Shown here piece by piece: positions 18,323 to 25,183 of a DNA stretch of 25,854 bases. The stretch is from a virus. The DNA is taken from positions 1 to 25,854 of the IMG/VR virus record IMGVR_UViG_3300032285_001566; one strand, written 5' to 3'. Within the stretch, counting starts at the first letter, position 1, and every line of letters starts with the position of its first letter. The notes under the pieces are model-generated. The model searched no databases. It saw only the letters and a list, made by a program, of their open reading frames with translations, and had not been told where the DNA came from. Made by a program: the position numbers and the translations under genes.

Positions 18323-18330
18323 TATTTATA
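18323..18330 (-). promoter_or_regulatory. T4-type late promoter box (TATAAATA) before the homing endonuclease
   Basis: TATAAATA on the minus strand lies in the 56-nt gap between the thioredoxin stop and the endonuclease ATG. The predicted start would be near 18317, giving a leader of about 12 nt that contains AGGAGG. T4 intron endonucleases are also transcribed from late promoters. Confidence 0.7.
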
Positions 18331-18361
18331 CAATCTTTAACCTCTATATGCAACCAATACA

Positions 18362-18613
18362 TCAATCATTTAACCACTCCTTTAAAATTGTTTCAGATTT
18401 TACACCAACGATTGTTTTCAATGCTTGTCCATCTTCATTTACCATTACTAATGTAGGTACACTACGTATTCTATATTCTGCAGCCACATCAGGAAATACA
18501 TCAATATCAACTACTTCAATTGGAATATTACCTGTGTTTGCACCTTCTAATATCTTTGCCATTGCTTTACATGGCTGGCACCATGATGCTGTAAATCTAT
18601 AAACTTTTTTCAC
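18362..18613 (-). CDS. Thioredoxin-like protein, likely reductant for NrdA
   Basis: An 83-aa protein. FTASWCQPCKAM holds the CxxC active site (CQPC, Cys12 and Cys15). VPTLVMVN has the cis-Pro of thioredoxins. The C-terminal strand and helix follow (GQALKTIVGVKSETILKEWLND). It is shorter than E. coli thioredoxin (about 108 aa), more like phage NrdC/thioredoxin hybrids. The start is GTG 18613, supported by AAGGA seven bases upstream. Its place between nrdA and nrdB argues that it re-reduces NrdA's C-terminal cysteines. Confidence 0.88.
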   Translation of the reverse strand: MKKVYRFTASWCQPCKAMAKILEGANTGNIPIEVVDIDVFPDVAAEYRIRSVPTLVMVNEDGQALKTIVGVKSETILKEWLND

Positions 18614-18649
18614 TTCTTTTTCCTTAAATATGGTTTCATTCTGTGAGGG

Positions 18650-20473
18650 TTATTCGCATGCTAAACAAACTCCGTCATCCATTGCAAGTGCTTTCATATC
18701 CAATTCTTCCATAACTCGGCGCTCTATTTTTTTAGAAACCTTGTCTGCTTTACCAATTTTTTCGGATCTGCAATAATATAATGTTTTTAAGTTAGATTTC
18801 CAGGCTTGGAAGTGAACAGCATGAATATACATCACATTGCTATCTGGTCTAAAGAATAGATTAACAGATTGTGCTTGGTCAATATATTGTTGACGATCTG
18901 ACGCATGCTGCACAACCCATCGTTGGTCAATTTCCATAGATGTTTTAAATACATCTTTAGTCCAATCATCCATCCATGTTAGATGTTGAACACTGCCATC
19001 ATTCGCAATAATAGAAGACCAAATGTCTGCATATTCTTGCTCACCTTTAGGTGTTAGTATTTTTCCGCCTTCAGGATCTAGATGCAACATAATAACTTTA
19101 TCAAGCCATTTATTCTTATTTAAAGAAGAACCTGATAATGTATCTTGTCTATAGGCATTTGCTCTTAAAGGTTCAATAGATGGAGAAGTATTGCCCATAA
19201 TAATAGAAGATGATGCATTGGGTGCAATTGCCATCATGTGACTAAATCTTTTACCTGTACCAGCAGCATCGGGTGCCTCGCCTCTTTCTTTTCCTATTGC
19301 AATGTTTGCATCATCTAAACCTTCACGAATATGCTTAAAGATTTTATGATTAGCGCCTACTGCCATTGCAGATTCCCATGGCAAATTATTTTTTTGCAGA
19401 TATGCGTGCCAACCTAATGCACCAATACCAATAGAACGTTCACGGGTAGCAGAATAAGTTGCTCTAGCTATTGCAGATGGTGCGTTATCAATAAAATACT
19501 GCAGAACATTATCAAGCATTTCAGCAACATCCTTAAGGAATTGCGGTTCATTTTTCCAATCATCATAGTATTCTAAGTTTAAAGATGATAGGCAACATAC
19601 TGCGGTTCGTTCTTTATCTGTTGGTAAAATAATTTCAGAGCATAGATTACTTTGTCTAATACTCAATCCAAGTTTCTTTTGAAACTCTGGCATCATGCGA
19701 TTGCTGGTATCAATAAAATGTAGGTATGGTTCGCCTGTCTGCATACGCATCTCAAGAATACGTTGCCATAATTCTTTTGCGGATACAATTTCACGAACAG
19801 CGCCATCGTGAGGATCTTTTAATTGCCAATCATCATTAGCAGTAGGATCCATCATGCACTTTTCAATAATGTGCATAAAATCATCAGTGATATTAATTCC
19901 ATGATGTAGATTTAATGCTCGCATATTTGGATCGCCTGTTGGCTTTCTCATATCCAAGAACATTAAAATGTCAGGATGAGAAATGTCAAGGTATGCAGCA
20001 TAACTACCGCGGCGAGTCCTTCCTTGCCTATACGCGAGGCTGGATGCGTCATATGTGCGAAGATGAGGCATGACACCAACAGATTTATCATCAGAAGAAC
20101 GAATTCCAATACCAAGACCAACTCCTCCGCCCAACATACTGAGCCAATTTACTTCCGATAATGTATTAACCAAACCCTCTGCGGAATCATCAAGATATGG
20201 TAGAAAACACGAAATAGGGAGCCCACGCTTACTACGACCAAAAGAAAGAATGGGAGTGGAATAAGACAACCAATGCTTAGAAGAGTAATCATATAATCTT
20301 TGAGCGTGTGCATTGTTCGAACCAAACGACGACGATACAAATGCAAATCTTTCCTGTGGAGATTTTTCGTCATCTTTCATGTAACTTTCTTTTAATCTTT
20401 TAATTCCTAATTCATCAAATAGATTATCTCTTGTATAATCTACATTAATACCATGTACAATTTCTTGCGACAT
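18650..20473 (-). CDS. nrdA: Ribonucleotide reductase class I large subunit, without ATP cone
   Basis: A 607-aa protein that makes dNDPs from NDPs. Redox cysteines are Cys89 (PISCFLPY) and Cys293/294 (AVCCLSS). The active site is Asn276, Cys278, Glu280 (SNLCSEIIL). The substrate phosphate loop is APNASSSIIMGNTS. Radical-transfer tyrosines are Tyr566-Tyr567 (TLYYCRSEK), and the C-terminal shuttle is Cys603/Cys606 (CLACE). The N-terminus goes directly into the helical part, so the ATP cone of cellular NrdA (E. coli 761 aa) is absent. Loss of the cone is expected to remove dATP shut-off. It partners with NrdB encoded downstream and receives electrons from the thioredoxin. Confidence 0.95.
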   Translation of the reverse strand: MSQEIVHGINVDYTRDNLFDELGIKRLKESYMKDDEKSPQERFAFVSSSFGSNNAHAQRLYDYSSKHWLSYSTPILSFGRSKRGLPISCFLPYLDDSAEGLVNTLSEVNWLSMLGGGVGLGIGIRSSDDKSVGVMPHLRTYDASSLAYRQGRTRRGSYAAYLDISHPDILMFLDMRKPTGDPNMRALNLHHGINITDDFMHIIEKCMMDPTANDDWQLKDPHDGAVREIVSAKELWQRILEMRMQTGEPYLHFIDTSNRMMPEFQKKLGLSIRQSNLCSEIILPTDKERTAVCCLSSLNLEYYDDWKNEPQFLKDVAEMLDNVLQYFIDNAPSAIARATYSATRERSIGIGALGWHAYLQKNNLPWESAMAVGANHKIFKHIREGLDDANIAIGKERGEAPDAAGTGKRFSHMMAIAPNASSSIIMGNTSPSIEPLRANAYRQDTLSGSSLNKNKWLDKVIMLHLDPEGGKILTPKGEQEYADIWSSIIANDGSVQHLTWMDDWTKDVFKTSMEIDQRWVVQHASDRQQYIDQAQSVNLFFRPDSNVMYIHAVHFQAWKSNLKTLYYCRSEKIGKADKVSKKIERRVMEELDMKALAMDDGVCLACE

Positions 20474-20493
20474 ATTTTTTCTTACTCCAGTTG

Positions 20494-20760
20494 TTATTTT
20501 ACTTCTTCAAAGATAGATTTTTGCTTGTTATACCATTCAATCCAAGCATCATTTTTCGCCACACATTCATAATGCAATGTATAGTTCGCTATTACTGTTT
20601 TAGTATATTCAATTATACTAATATTCTCGCCCTCAATTGTTTTTAGTGCTGCACATTTTTCTGTCAATACTTCAGGTGCTGTAGGAAATTTTGCAACTAC
20701 TGGAACAGTTGTAGCACATCCAACAAGAAACATTGCCAAACAAATTATTAGATATTTCAT
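20494..20760 (-). CDS. Small lipoprotein, probable outer-membrane spanin (Rz1-like)
   Basis: An 88-aa protein. The N-terminal signal is MKYLIICLAMFLVGCATT, with a lipobox LVGC and Cys15 as the lipidated residue. The mature part is short, with a proline-containing segment (KFPTAPEVLTEKC) and a charged helix (EWYNKQKSIFEEVK). No +2 Asp inner-membrane retention signal is present, so outer-membrane sorting is expected. It lies 3 nt after the gene for a membrane coiled-coil protein, in the usual i-spanin then o-spanin order. Unlike Rz1 it is not proline-rich overall, so the assignment is moderate. Confidence 0.72.
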   Translation of the reverse strand: MKYLIICLAMFLVGCATTVPVVAKFPTAPEVLTEKCAALKTIEGENISIIEYTKTVIANYTLHYECVAKNDAWIEWYNKQKSIFEEVK

Positions 20761-20763
20761 TAC

Positions 20764-21480
20764 TTATCCTTTTTTCTCTATGGAGATAAATTCTTTACCT
20801 ATCCAACCTTCTTTATTTGATTTAACAAAAGCATAGTTGCCTTCCAAACGAATAACTTCTATCTTAGTGTATGGTGCTAGCTTTTCAATTTTTTCGCTTG
20901 AACTATCTTTGGTTGGTCTAATATTTGCCCAAGTTGTTACAGTTGCAACAGTTTTTACTGGGTCTTGAGTTTTAGATTCTATTTTTGGTGCTGGTACTGC
21001 AGATGCAGCAGGTTCGGGCGCTTTAACAATTTCAATAGGTTGATTCAATGCACCTGCGTTGTGTGCTTTTACAATTACGCTAGGGATTGGACAATTCTCT
21101 ACAAACTTAATTACTTCTTTATCTTTAACGACTTCTCTATCTACGTAATTAATAATGTTCTTACCTTTTTCGTGGATAACTTTTGTTTTCTCTACAACTT
21201 GTGTAACAATTTCAGTATTTGTCTTTTCGGATTTTGCTTGAGCTTCAGCAACCTTGACTTCCATTTCTACTACTTTAGCTTCCCATTCTGCTTGATTACT
21301 CATTGCACCTTCAAACCATACTCCAAATGCAATTAATATTACTGAACCAAATTGAATAAGTGCACCGTATGTTCTAAAGAATGGAATAAATCTTAAAAGA
21401 AAAGAAACAAGAAATACCATTATCCCAGCTATCAATATAGCGTGAAATATGATATCAGGTACGAAATTCAGTAACCACAT
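20764..21480 (-). CDS. Membrane coiled-coil protein with C-terminal SH3b domain, i-spanin candidate
   Basis: A 238-aa protein. Two hydrophobic segments lie at about residues 10-30 (IIFHAILIAGIMVFLVSFLL) and 38-56 (YGALIQFGSVILIAFGVWF). A coiled coil covers about 62-125 (EWEAKVVEMEVKVAEAQAKS, then IVTQVVEKTKVIHEK). ENCPIPSVIVKAHNAGAL is typical of the short motif after the coiled coil in i-spanin-like proteins. A Pro/Ala linker leads to a bacterial SH3 domain at about 183-236 (TWANIRPTKDSSSEKIEKL, YAFVKSNKEGWIGKEFI). It has GGGGA upstream of the ATG and sits directly before the lipoprotein gene. The SH3b end could bind peptidoglycan. Confidence 0.75.
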   Translation of the reverse strand: MWLLNFVPDIIFHAILIAGIMVFLVSFLLRFIPFFRTYGALIQFGSVILIAFGVWFEGAMSNQAEWEAKVVEMEVKVAEAQAKSEKTNTEIVTQVVEKTKVIHEKGKNIINYVDREVVKDKEVIKFVENCPIPSVIVKAHNAGALNQPIEIVKAPEPAASAVPAPKIESKTQDPVKTVATVTTWANIRPTKDSSSEKIEKLAPYTKIEVIRLEGNYAFVKSNKEGWIGKEFISIEKKG

Positions 21481-21858
21481 TTAAATCCCCAATGCTTTTT
21501 TTATGTTTGGTTGTACAAACGTGTCGGGCTTTAACACCTTGCCGTCTGCTCTTTTTATTAATTTTCCATCAACCATCTTAGACATATTTGATTTAGACAC
21601 CTCATCCCAAACTGATTGTTGCGGAATGCCTAAAGAATGTTCAAGTCCTTCGATTACCCATTTTAAATCTGCACAAGCATCTGCAATTTCAATAAGATCA
21701 TTATTGCGAAATGCTTCGGTCAATTCATTGTATTCTTCTGTCACTAATTTTAAATATAATTCTGCTTGATTTGTTCTATCATCTGTAATTGCTGGATTAA
21801 TATAAACCTTTTGCTCGCCAGCAAGCATGAATGTTTTAACGTCATCATTACTGTTCAT
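21481..21858 (-). CDS. MazG-like all-alpha nucleotide pyrophosphohydrolase
   Basis: A 125-aa protein. The metal-binding series is EEYNE (Glu41/42, Glu45) then EIADACAD (Glu57, Asp60, Asp64), the ExxE...ExxD pattern of the MazG/HisE/dUTPase-like superfamily. The C-terminal VSKSNMSKMVDGKLIKRADGKVLKP is typical of the single-domain phage form. The likely substrate is a nucleoside triphosphate, giving a monophosphate and PPi. It could trim dUTP or other nucleotides for the ThyX pathway or lower alarmones; the sequence does not decide. Its ATG overlaps the thyX stop by 11 nt. Confidence 0.85.
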   Translation of the reverse strand: MNSNDDVKTFMLAGEQKVYINPAITDDRTNQAELYLKLVTEEYNELTEAFRNNDLIEIADACADLKWVIEGLEHSLGIPQQSVWDEVSKSNMSKMVDGKLIKRADGKVLKPDTFVQPNIKKALGI

Positions 21859-22519
21859 TTACAAGTTCCTTAGTCAACGGAAAAATATCTGCAATTACTT
21901 GAGCGCATGCTAGTGCAATTTCAGCATGTTCTTTTTGTGTGCCATTGCTAGCACGTAGGATTATATAGTGGATCCAAGACCTCAAGGTTCCATTCATATA
22001 AAGTCGGCTAACTGTTAAACCTTCGGGCAATATTGCTCTGGCTTGTTCTTTAGCAATACCATTAGTAACTGCCCAAATATAAGTTCGTCTTGCTTCTGCA
22101 ATAAGATCTCTTTGTTTAGCTTGCCACATTTTATTTAATTCTGTATCTTCAGTCTCAATAGAATTTTGACGATTCTTTGGATCCTGCATTCTTGCTTCTC
22201 TTACCTCAAAATCCAATTCTTTAGTTGGGTCTGCATAACGCTGACTAAATTCTTGGAATGAGAAACTACGATGACGTAAAATCTGTCTAGCAATATCTCG
22301 TGTTGTAGTAATCTCTAAACATACACTAACCATTTCAAGCGGAGACCAATGCTGGTGCTTAATTAGATATTTAATTAATTTGTCCGCAGTTTCTAAATTA
22401 TATTGATTGGATGGATTTGATACCCTTGCACAAAACGATACCAAATCTTCAATTTCATAAATTCCTTCAGCCACCATATCTCTAGATGGTTTCGAATTTG
22501 AGATTAATTTAACTTTCAT
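21848..22519 (-). CDS. thyX: Flavin-dependent thymidylate synthase ThyX
   Basis: A 223-aa protein that makes dTMP from dUMP using FAD, NADPH and methylene-tetrahydrofolate. The signature RHRxxSxxExSxRY is present as RHRSFSFQEFSQRY at residues 82-95. Also visible: the FAD-binding DKLIKYLIKHQHWSPLE and the C-terminal RLYMNGTLRSWIHYIILRASNGTQKEHAEIA. Length is normal (about 220-250 aa). It follows the primase stop directly with AAAAGG upstream. It uses the dUMP made by the dCMP deaminase encoded further downstream. T4 itself uses ThyA-type Td, so ThyX is an alternative form seen in other T4-like phages. Confidence 0.95.
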   Translation of the reverse strand: MKVKLISNSKPSRDMVAEGIYEIEDLVSFCARVSNPSNQYNLETADKLIKYLIKHQHWSPLEMVSVCLEITTTRDIARQILRHRSFSFQEFSQRYADPTKELDFEVREARMQDPKNRQNSIETEDTELNKMWQAKQRDLIAEARRTYIWAVTNGIAKEQARAILPEGLTVSRLYMNGTLRSWIHYIILRASNGTQKEHAEIALACAQVIADIFPLTKELVNEQ

Positions 22520-23536
22520 TTAACACCTTTTCCATGATACGAATTTCATTTTTGCTTCTAGACCATTATATATGTTCTTTGTAATCAATTTAAACGGATC
22601 CTTGCCCGTTAATACGATATCATTAATATCTTTTTCTTCCAAAGTCTGAGGCCATATAACAGTATTATAATTGCTATTGATAGCTTTGTCAATGATCTTA
22701 CAAACTTCTTTATTCCTTGGCTGATTATCAAAGATGACAACTAGATTCTCTTTTGGAATACCTAAGCTATCCAACTTACCAAATGCAGTACCTGCAACTG
22801 CAATACAATTTGGAATAAACAAACTATCAATAGGACCTTCAACTACATAAACCTTTTTCTTTTTATCGACGAAGTCAAGTCCAAAGATGAAAGGTTTTTC
22901 ATCATTAATTTTAATAGTAACATACCTCAAAGATTCATTTCTCAATGCTCTGCAAGTTACTCCTACTAATAAACCATCCTGGTCATAAAAAGGAATGACC
23001 AATCTGGGTTCAGATGTTTTTAACGTGTTTTTATACTTATCAGACAGCTGTTCAATTTTTCGGATATCGTCAATAAAATATAAACGGTCAAAAGTTTCTT
23101 TTGGAATCTTTCTTTTCAAACAAAATTGAACTGCCTCATTATCTTCTGGTAATTTATCTAGACGATCCAATAGTTCATCTAGAATATTTTTTTGTTCAAA
23201 AACAGGTTGTGCCATTTTAAACTTATCCTCAATCTTTTGATGAGGTTTAGATAATGGCAAGCCTTCATTATATCGTTCAAGAGTATACTGATTATACTGC
23301 ATTGCATCAAGTTGCTTTAGGAATGAACCAAAGTGCATTGACGCATCACAGTTGTGACACTTATAAAATAAATCGTTTTTTATGGCATAGAAATATCCAC
23401 GTGTTTTGGTTTTCTTTGAGGAAGAATCTCCACACAGGATGCACCTACAGTTATAGACATGATTGTTCTTTTGTTTGAACAATGGCAATCTATTGCTGAT
23501 TAATTTTAAATATTTTAAATCGAGGAATAAAGACAA
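22520..23536 (-). CDS. DNA primase, T4 gp61-like
   Basis: A 338-aa protein that makes RNA primers for lagging-strand synthesis together with a gp41-type helicase (not in the window). The zinc-binding domain has Cys32, Cys35, Cys60 and Cys63 (RCILCGDSS and FYKCHNCDAS). The Toprim part has VYVVEGPIDSLF with Glu233, AVAGTAF, and IFDNQPRNKEV at Asp270, where the canonical DxD is replaced by DNQ, as in phage gp61 relatives. KDINDIVLTGKDP closes it. Length matches gp61 (342 aa). The only start consistent with this N-terminus is TTG 23536, with GGAG seven bases upstream, partly buried in a hairpin. Confidence 0.9.
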   Translation of the reverse strand: MSLFLDLKYLKLISNRLPLFKQKNNHVYNCRCILCGDSSSKKTKTRGYFYAIKNDLFYKCHNCDASMHFGSFLKQLDAMQYNQYTLERYNEGLPLSKPHQKIEDKFKMAQPVFEQKNILDELLDRLDKLPEDNEAVQFCLKRKIPKETFDRLYFIDDIRKIEQLSDKYKNTLKTSEPRLVIPFYDQDGLLVGVTCRALRNESLRYVTIKINDEKPFIFGLDFVDKKKKVYVVEGPIDSLFIPNCIAVAGTAFGKLDSLGIPKENLVVIFDNQPRNKEVCKIIDKAINSNYNTVIWPQTLEEKDINDIVLTGKDPFKLITKNIYNGLEAKMKFVSWKRC

Positions 23537-23537
23537 G

Positions 23538-23561
23538 TTAAGGCTCCATTAAGAGCCTTAA
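23538..23561 (-). promoter_or_regulatory. Stem-loop over the primase ribosome binding site
   Basis: TTAAGGCTC / GAGCCTTAA forms a perfect 9-bp stem around a TTAATG loop, ending one base before the TTG start. The GGAG of the ribosome binding site lies partly in the 3' arm, so the hairpin may limit primase translation. It could instead be the upstream gene's terminator, though no T-tract follows. Confidence 0.6.
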
Positions 23562-23585
23562 TTATAATATAGAAATGATAAAAAA

Positions 23586-23828
23586 TCAACCGAAGAATTT
23601 GCCTAATTGTACATGGGCCAAGAAATATCCTGTAACCAAAGCGCCGCCAATAAGCATCCATCTCCATTTTTCGATTATGCCAATTCTTTCATCCATTTTG
23701 GATAATTTGGCCATCATCAATTGATGTTGTTCTTTTTGTTCGGAACGAAGTTCTTTTAGTTCTTCACATATATTTTTAACTTCATGTTCCATGACAGCAA
23801 GCCTCGATTGCGTATCTATCATTTCCAT
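23586..23828 (-). CDS. Coiled coil plus C-terminal membrane anchor, XhlA-like
   Basis: An 80-aa protein. The N-terminal two thirds is a coiled coil (TQSRLAVMEHEVKNICEELKEL, EQKEQHQLMMAKLSKMDERI). IEKWRWMLIGGALVTGYFLAHV is the membrane segment near the C-terminus. This layout and the EKW(R/K)WM(L/I)IGG(A) phrase match the XhlA-type family associated with phage lysis functions. No holin-endolysin pair is next to it in this window, so a lysis role is only a suggestion. Confidence 0.75.
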   Translation of the reverse strand: MEMIDTQSRLAVMEHEVKNICEELKELRSEQKEQHQLMMAKLSKMDERIGIIEKWRWMLIGGALVTGYFLAHVQLGKFFG

Positions 23829-23834
23829 TTTGCA

Positions 23835-24236
23835 TTACTTCTTCTTTTTTGTTTTTGGTGCAGTTGTTTTTGCCGCTGTCGTTTTCTTTGCTGCAAGTTT
23901 GATTGCTTCTACAACCGGCGCAGATTCTACAACTGGCGCAGGTGCTGGCTCTACAACTGGTGCAGGCTCAGCAACTACTGTTTCTTGTTTAGCTTCTGCA
24001 ACCTGAGAAATAACACTTACAAGTGCTTCCTTTGGTGCTTCTTCTGCTTTTGTAATTTTTGCAGGGGTATCAACTGGCGCAAGCGAAATTGTGCCGGTTG
24101 TGACAGGGGCAGCAACTGGTGTGTTTAAAGGCTTCAACGTCTGCGATTGAGTGTCAACATCGTTTTTCCCTGATTTAAAGAAAACATATGCGCCAACTGC
24201 AAGTACGCCTAATACTAATACAAATAAAATTTCCAT
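23835..24236 (-). CDS. Membrane-anchored Ala/Pro-rich protein with Lys-rich tail
   Basis: A 133-aa protein. One membrane span lies at residues 2-20 (EILFVLVLGVLAVGAYVFF). Then comes an unstructured chain rich in Ala, Pro, Val and Thr with repeated PAPVVE / APVVE units (about residues 90-113), ending in AAKKTTAAKTTAPKTKKKK. The tail resembles histone-H1/TonB-like linkers, so it may bind DNA or a cell-wall polymer. AGGAG lies before the ATG, which overlaps the upstream TAA. Function unknown. Confidence 0.75.
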   Translation of the reverse strand: MEILFVLVLGVLAVGAYVFFKSGKNDVDTQSQTLKPLNTPVAAPVTTGTISLAPVDTPAKITKAEEAPKEALVSVISQVAEAKQETVVAEPAPVVEPAPAPVVESAPVVEAIKLAAKKTTAAKTTAPKTKKKK

Positions 24237-24784
24237 TATTTTCTCCTAAATATACTATTTTTATCAACCCATTTTTTCTGACGTTTTTTGCTAATAGGGG
24301 GTTGGTCTGGAGGCAATCCTGCAATCCCCGGTGTTGCTGCAGCATTATTTGCCGCGACACCACCTTCGCCATCTTCTGAAAACTGTTTAAATGTAAACAT
24401 CTTATTTCCATTTAAAAACTCTTCAACTATCGCTAGCTCCGAATTTAATTCGGCGCTTACTTTATTTATATACTGAAATTCTAAGTCAATCGGTTCATGA
24501 TTGTTATCTAGACTTTCTTTTACTAATGCATACGCAGCTGCATATGATGTCAAAGTTTTGTTCGCAACTGGAACTTTATTAATAATCTTTTTCAATCTGA
24601 ATACTAATCGGTGCAAAAGAGTATATGCATCTCTTTCTTCAACCGTATTCAGGTCACTCATCTTTTTAAGTTCATTACCATTTTTATCTATAATGCCTAA
24701 TTTATAAGCATCCGTTTTTTCAAATGGTGTTGTCAAAAGACGAAGGATTCTATAGGTTATTACTGAATCTACAAATTTACCCAT
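24236..24784 (-). CDS. T4-like structural-region protein, unknown function
   Basis: A 182-aa protein. ITYRILRLLTTPFEKTDAYKLGIIDKNG then ERDAYTLLHRLVFRLKKIINKV is a conserved block I recall from T4-like phages of marine and freshwater hosts, where the gene lies among virion genes. The C-terminal 45 residues are flexible (GEGGVAANNAAATPGIAGLPPDQPP) and end basic (KKRQKKWVDKNSIFRRK). A basic tail with a Gly/Ala/Pro linker would suit packaging with DNA, but that is inference. Confidence 0.8.
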   Translation of the reverse strand: MGKFVDSVITYRILRLLTTPFEKTDAYKLGIIDKNGNELKKMSDLNTVEERDAYTLLHRLVFRLKKIINKVPVANKTLTSYAAAYALVKESLDNNHEPIDLEFQYINKVSAELNSELAIVEEFLNGNKMFTFKQFSEDGEGGVAANNAAATPGIAGLPPDQPPISKKRQKKWVDKNSIFRRK

Positions 24785-24785
24785 T

Positions 24786-25175
24786 TTATACTTTTCTTAA
24801 AATTTCTATTATTTTTTGATCCAACGCAATCTCCGATTCAAATATAGGAGACTCCTCGGTTATAACTACTTTTTCTGGCATATAATTTAAAAATACCAGA
24901 AATGTTTTCAGTTGTGACCAGTATTTTTTATCTATCTTGAAGAACAACATCTTTGTTGCTGCTTCTACTCCAAATAAATTATTTAGAATAATTATGTGAT
25001 TTATAATTAATCGTTCTTTAAGTTCTTTATTATTAAGATACTTTCCCAATAGACGTTTAATATATTTAAAACGCTTTATATCATCTAAGAATTCGTCCAT
25101 GCCTTTGCAATATGGATTATCATAATGCTTCATGGCATACATCATAAAATTTTCTTCAGTCAATTCAAATCTCAT
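24786..25175 (-). CDS. Conserved T4-like phage protein, unknown function
   Basis: A 129-aa protein. The sequence MKHYDNPYCKGMDEFLDDIKRFKYIKRLL, LKERLIINHIIILNNLFG and MLFFKIDKKYWSQLKTFLVFLNYMPEKV is a strong family pattern in T4-like phages (mostly helical, 120-140 aa). I know no function for it. It sits one base upstream of the 182-aa gene, a neighbour it also keeps in related phages to my recollection. Confidence 0.85.
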   Translation of the reverse strand: MRFELTEENFMMYAMKHYDNPYCKGMDEFLDDIKRFKYIKRLLGKYLNNKELKERLIINHIIILNNLFGVEAATKMLFFKIDKKYWSQLKTFLVFLNYMPEKVVITEESPIFESEIALDQKIIEILRKV

Positions 25176-25183
25176 TATAGTAA

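Noticed and set aside
20965-21336. 123-aa plus-strand frame, and the similar frame at 23784-24128
   Set aside because: Both are antisense to convincing leftward genes and consist of low-complexity Phe/Cys/Asn runs produced by the coiled-coil and Ala/Pro codons on the other strand.
24463-24470. TATAAATA on the minus strand as a late promoter
   Set aside because: It lies inside the 182-aa gene, over 220 nt from the next start, in an AT-rich stretch; chance occurrence is likely, though late 5'-end mapping could revive it.
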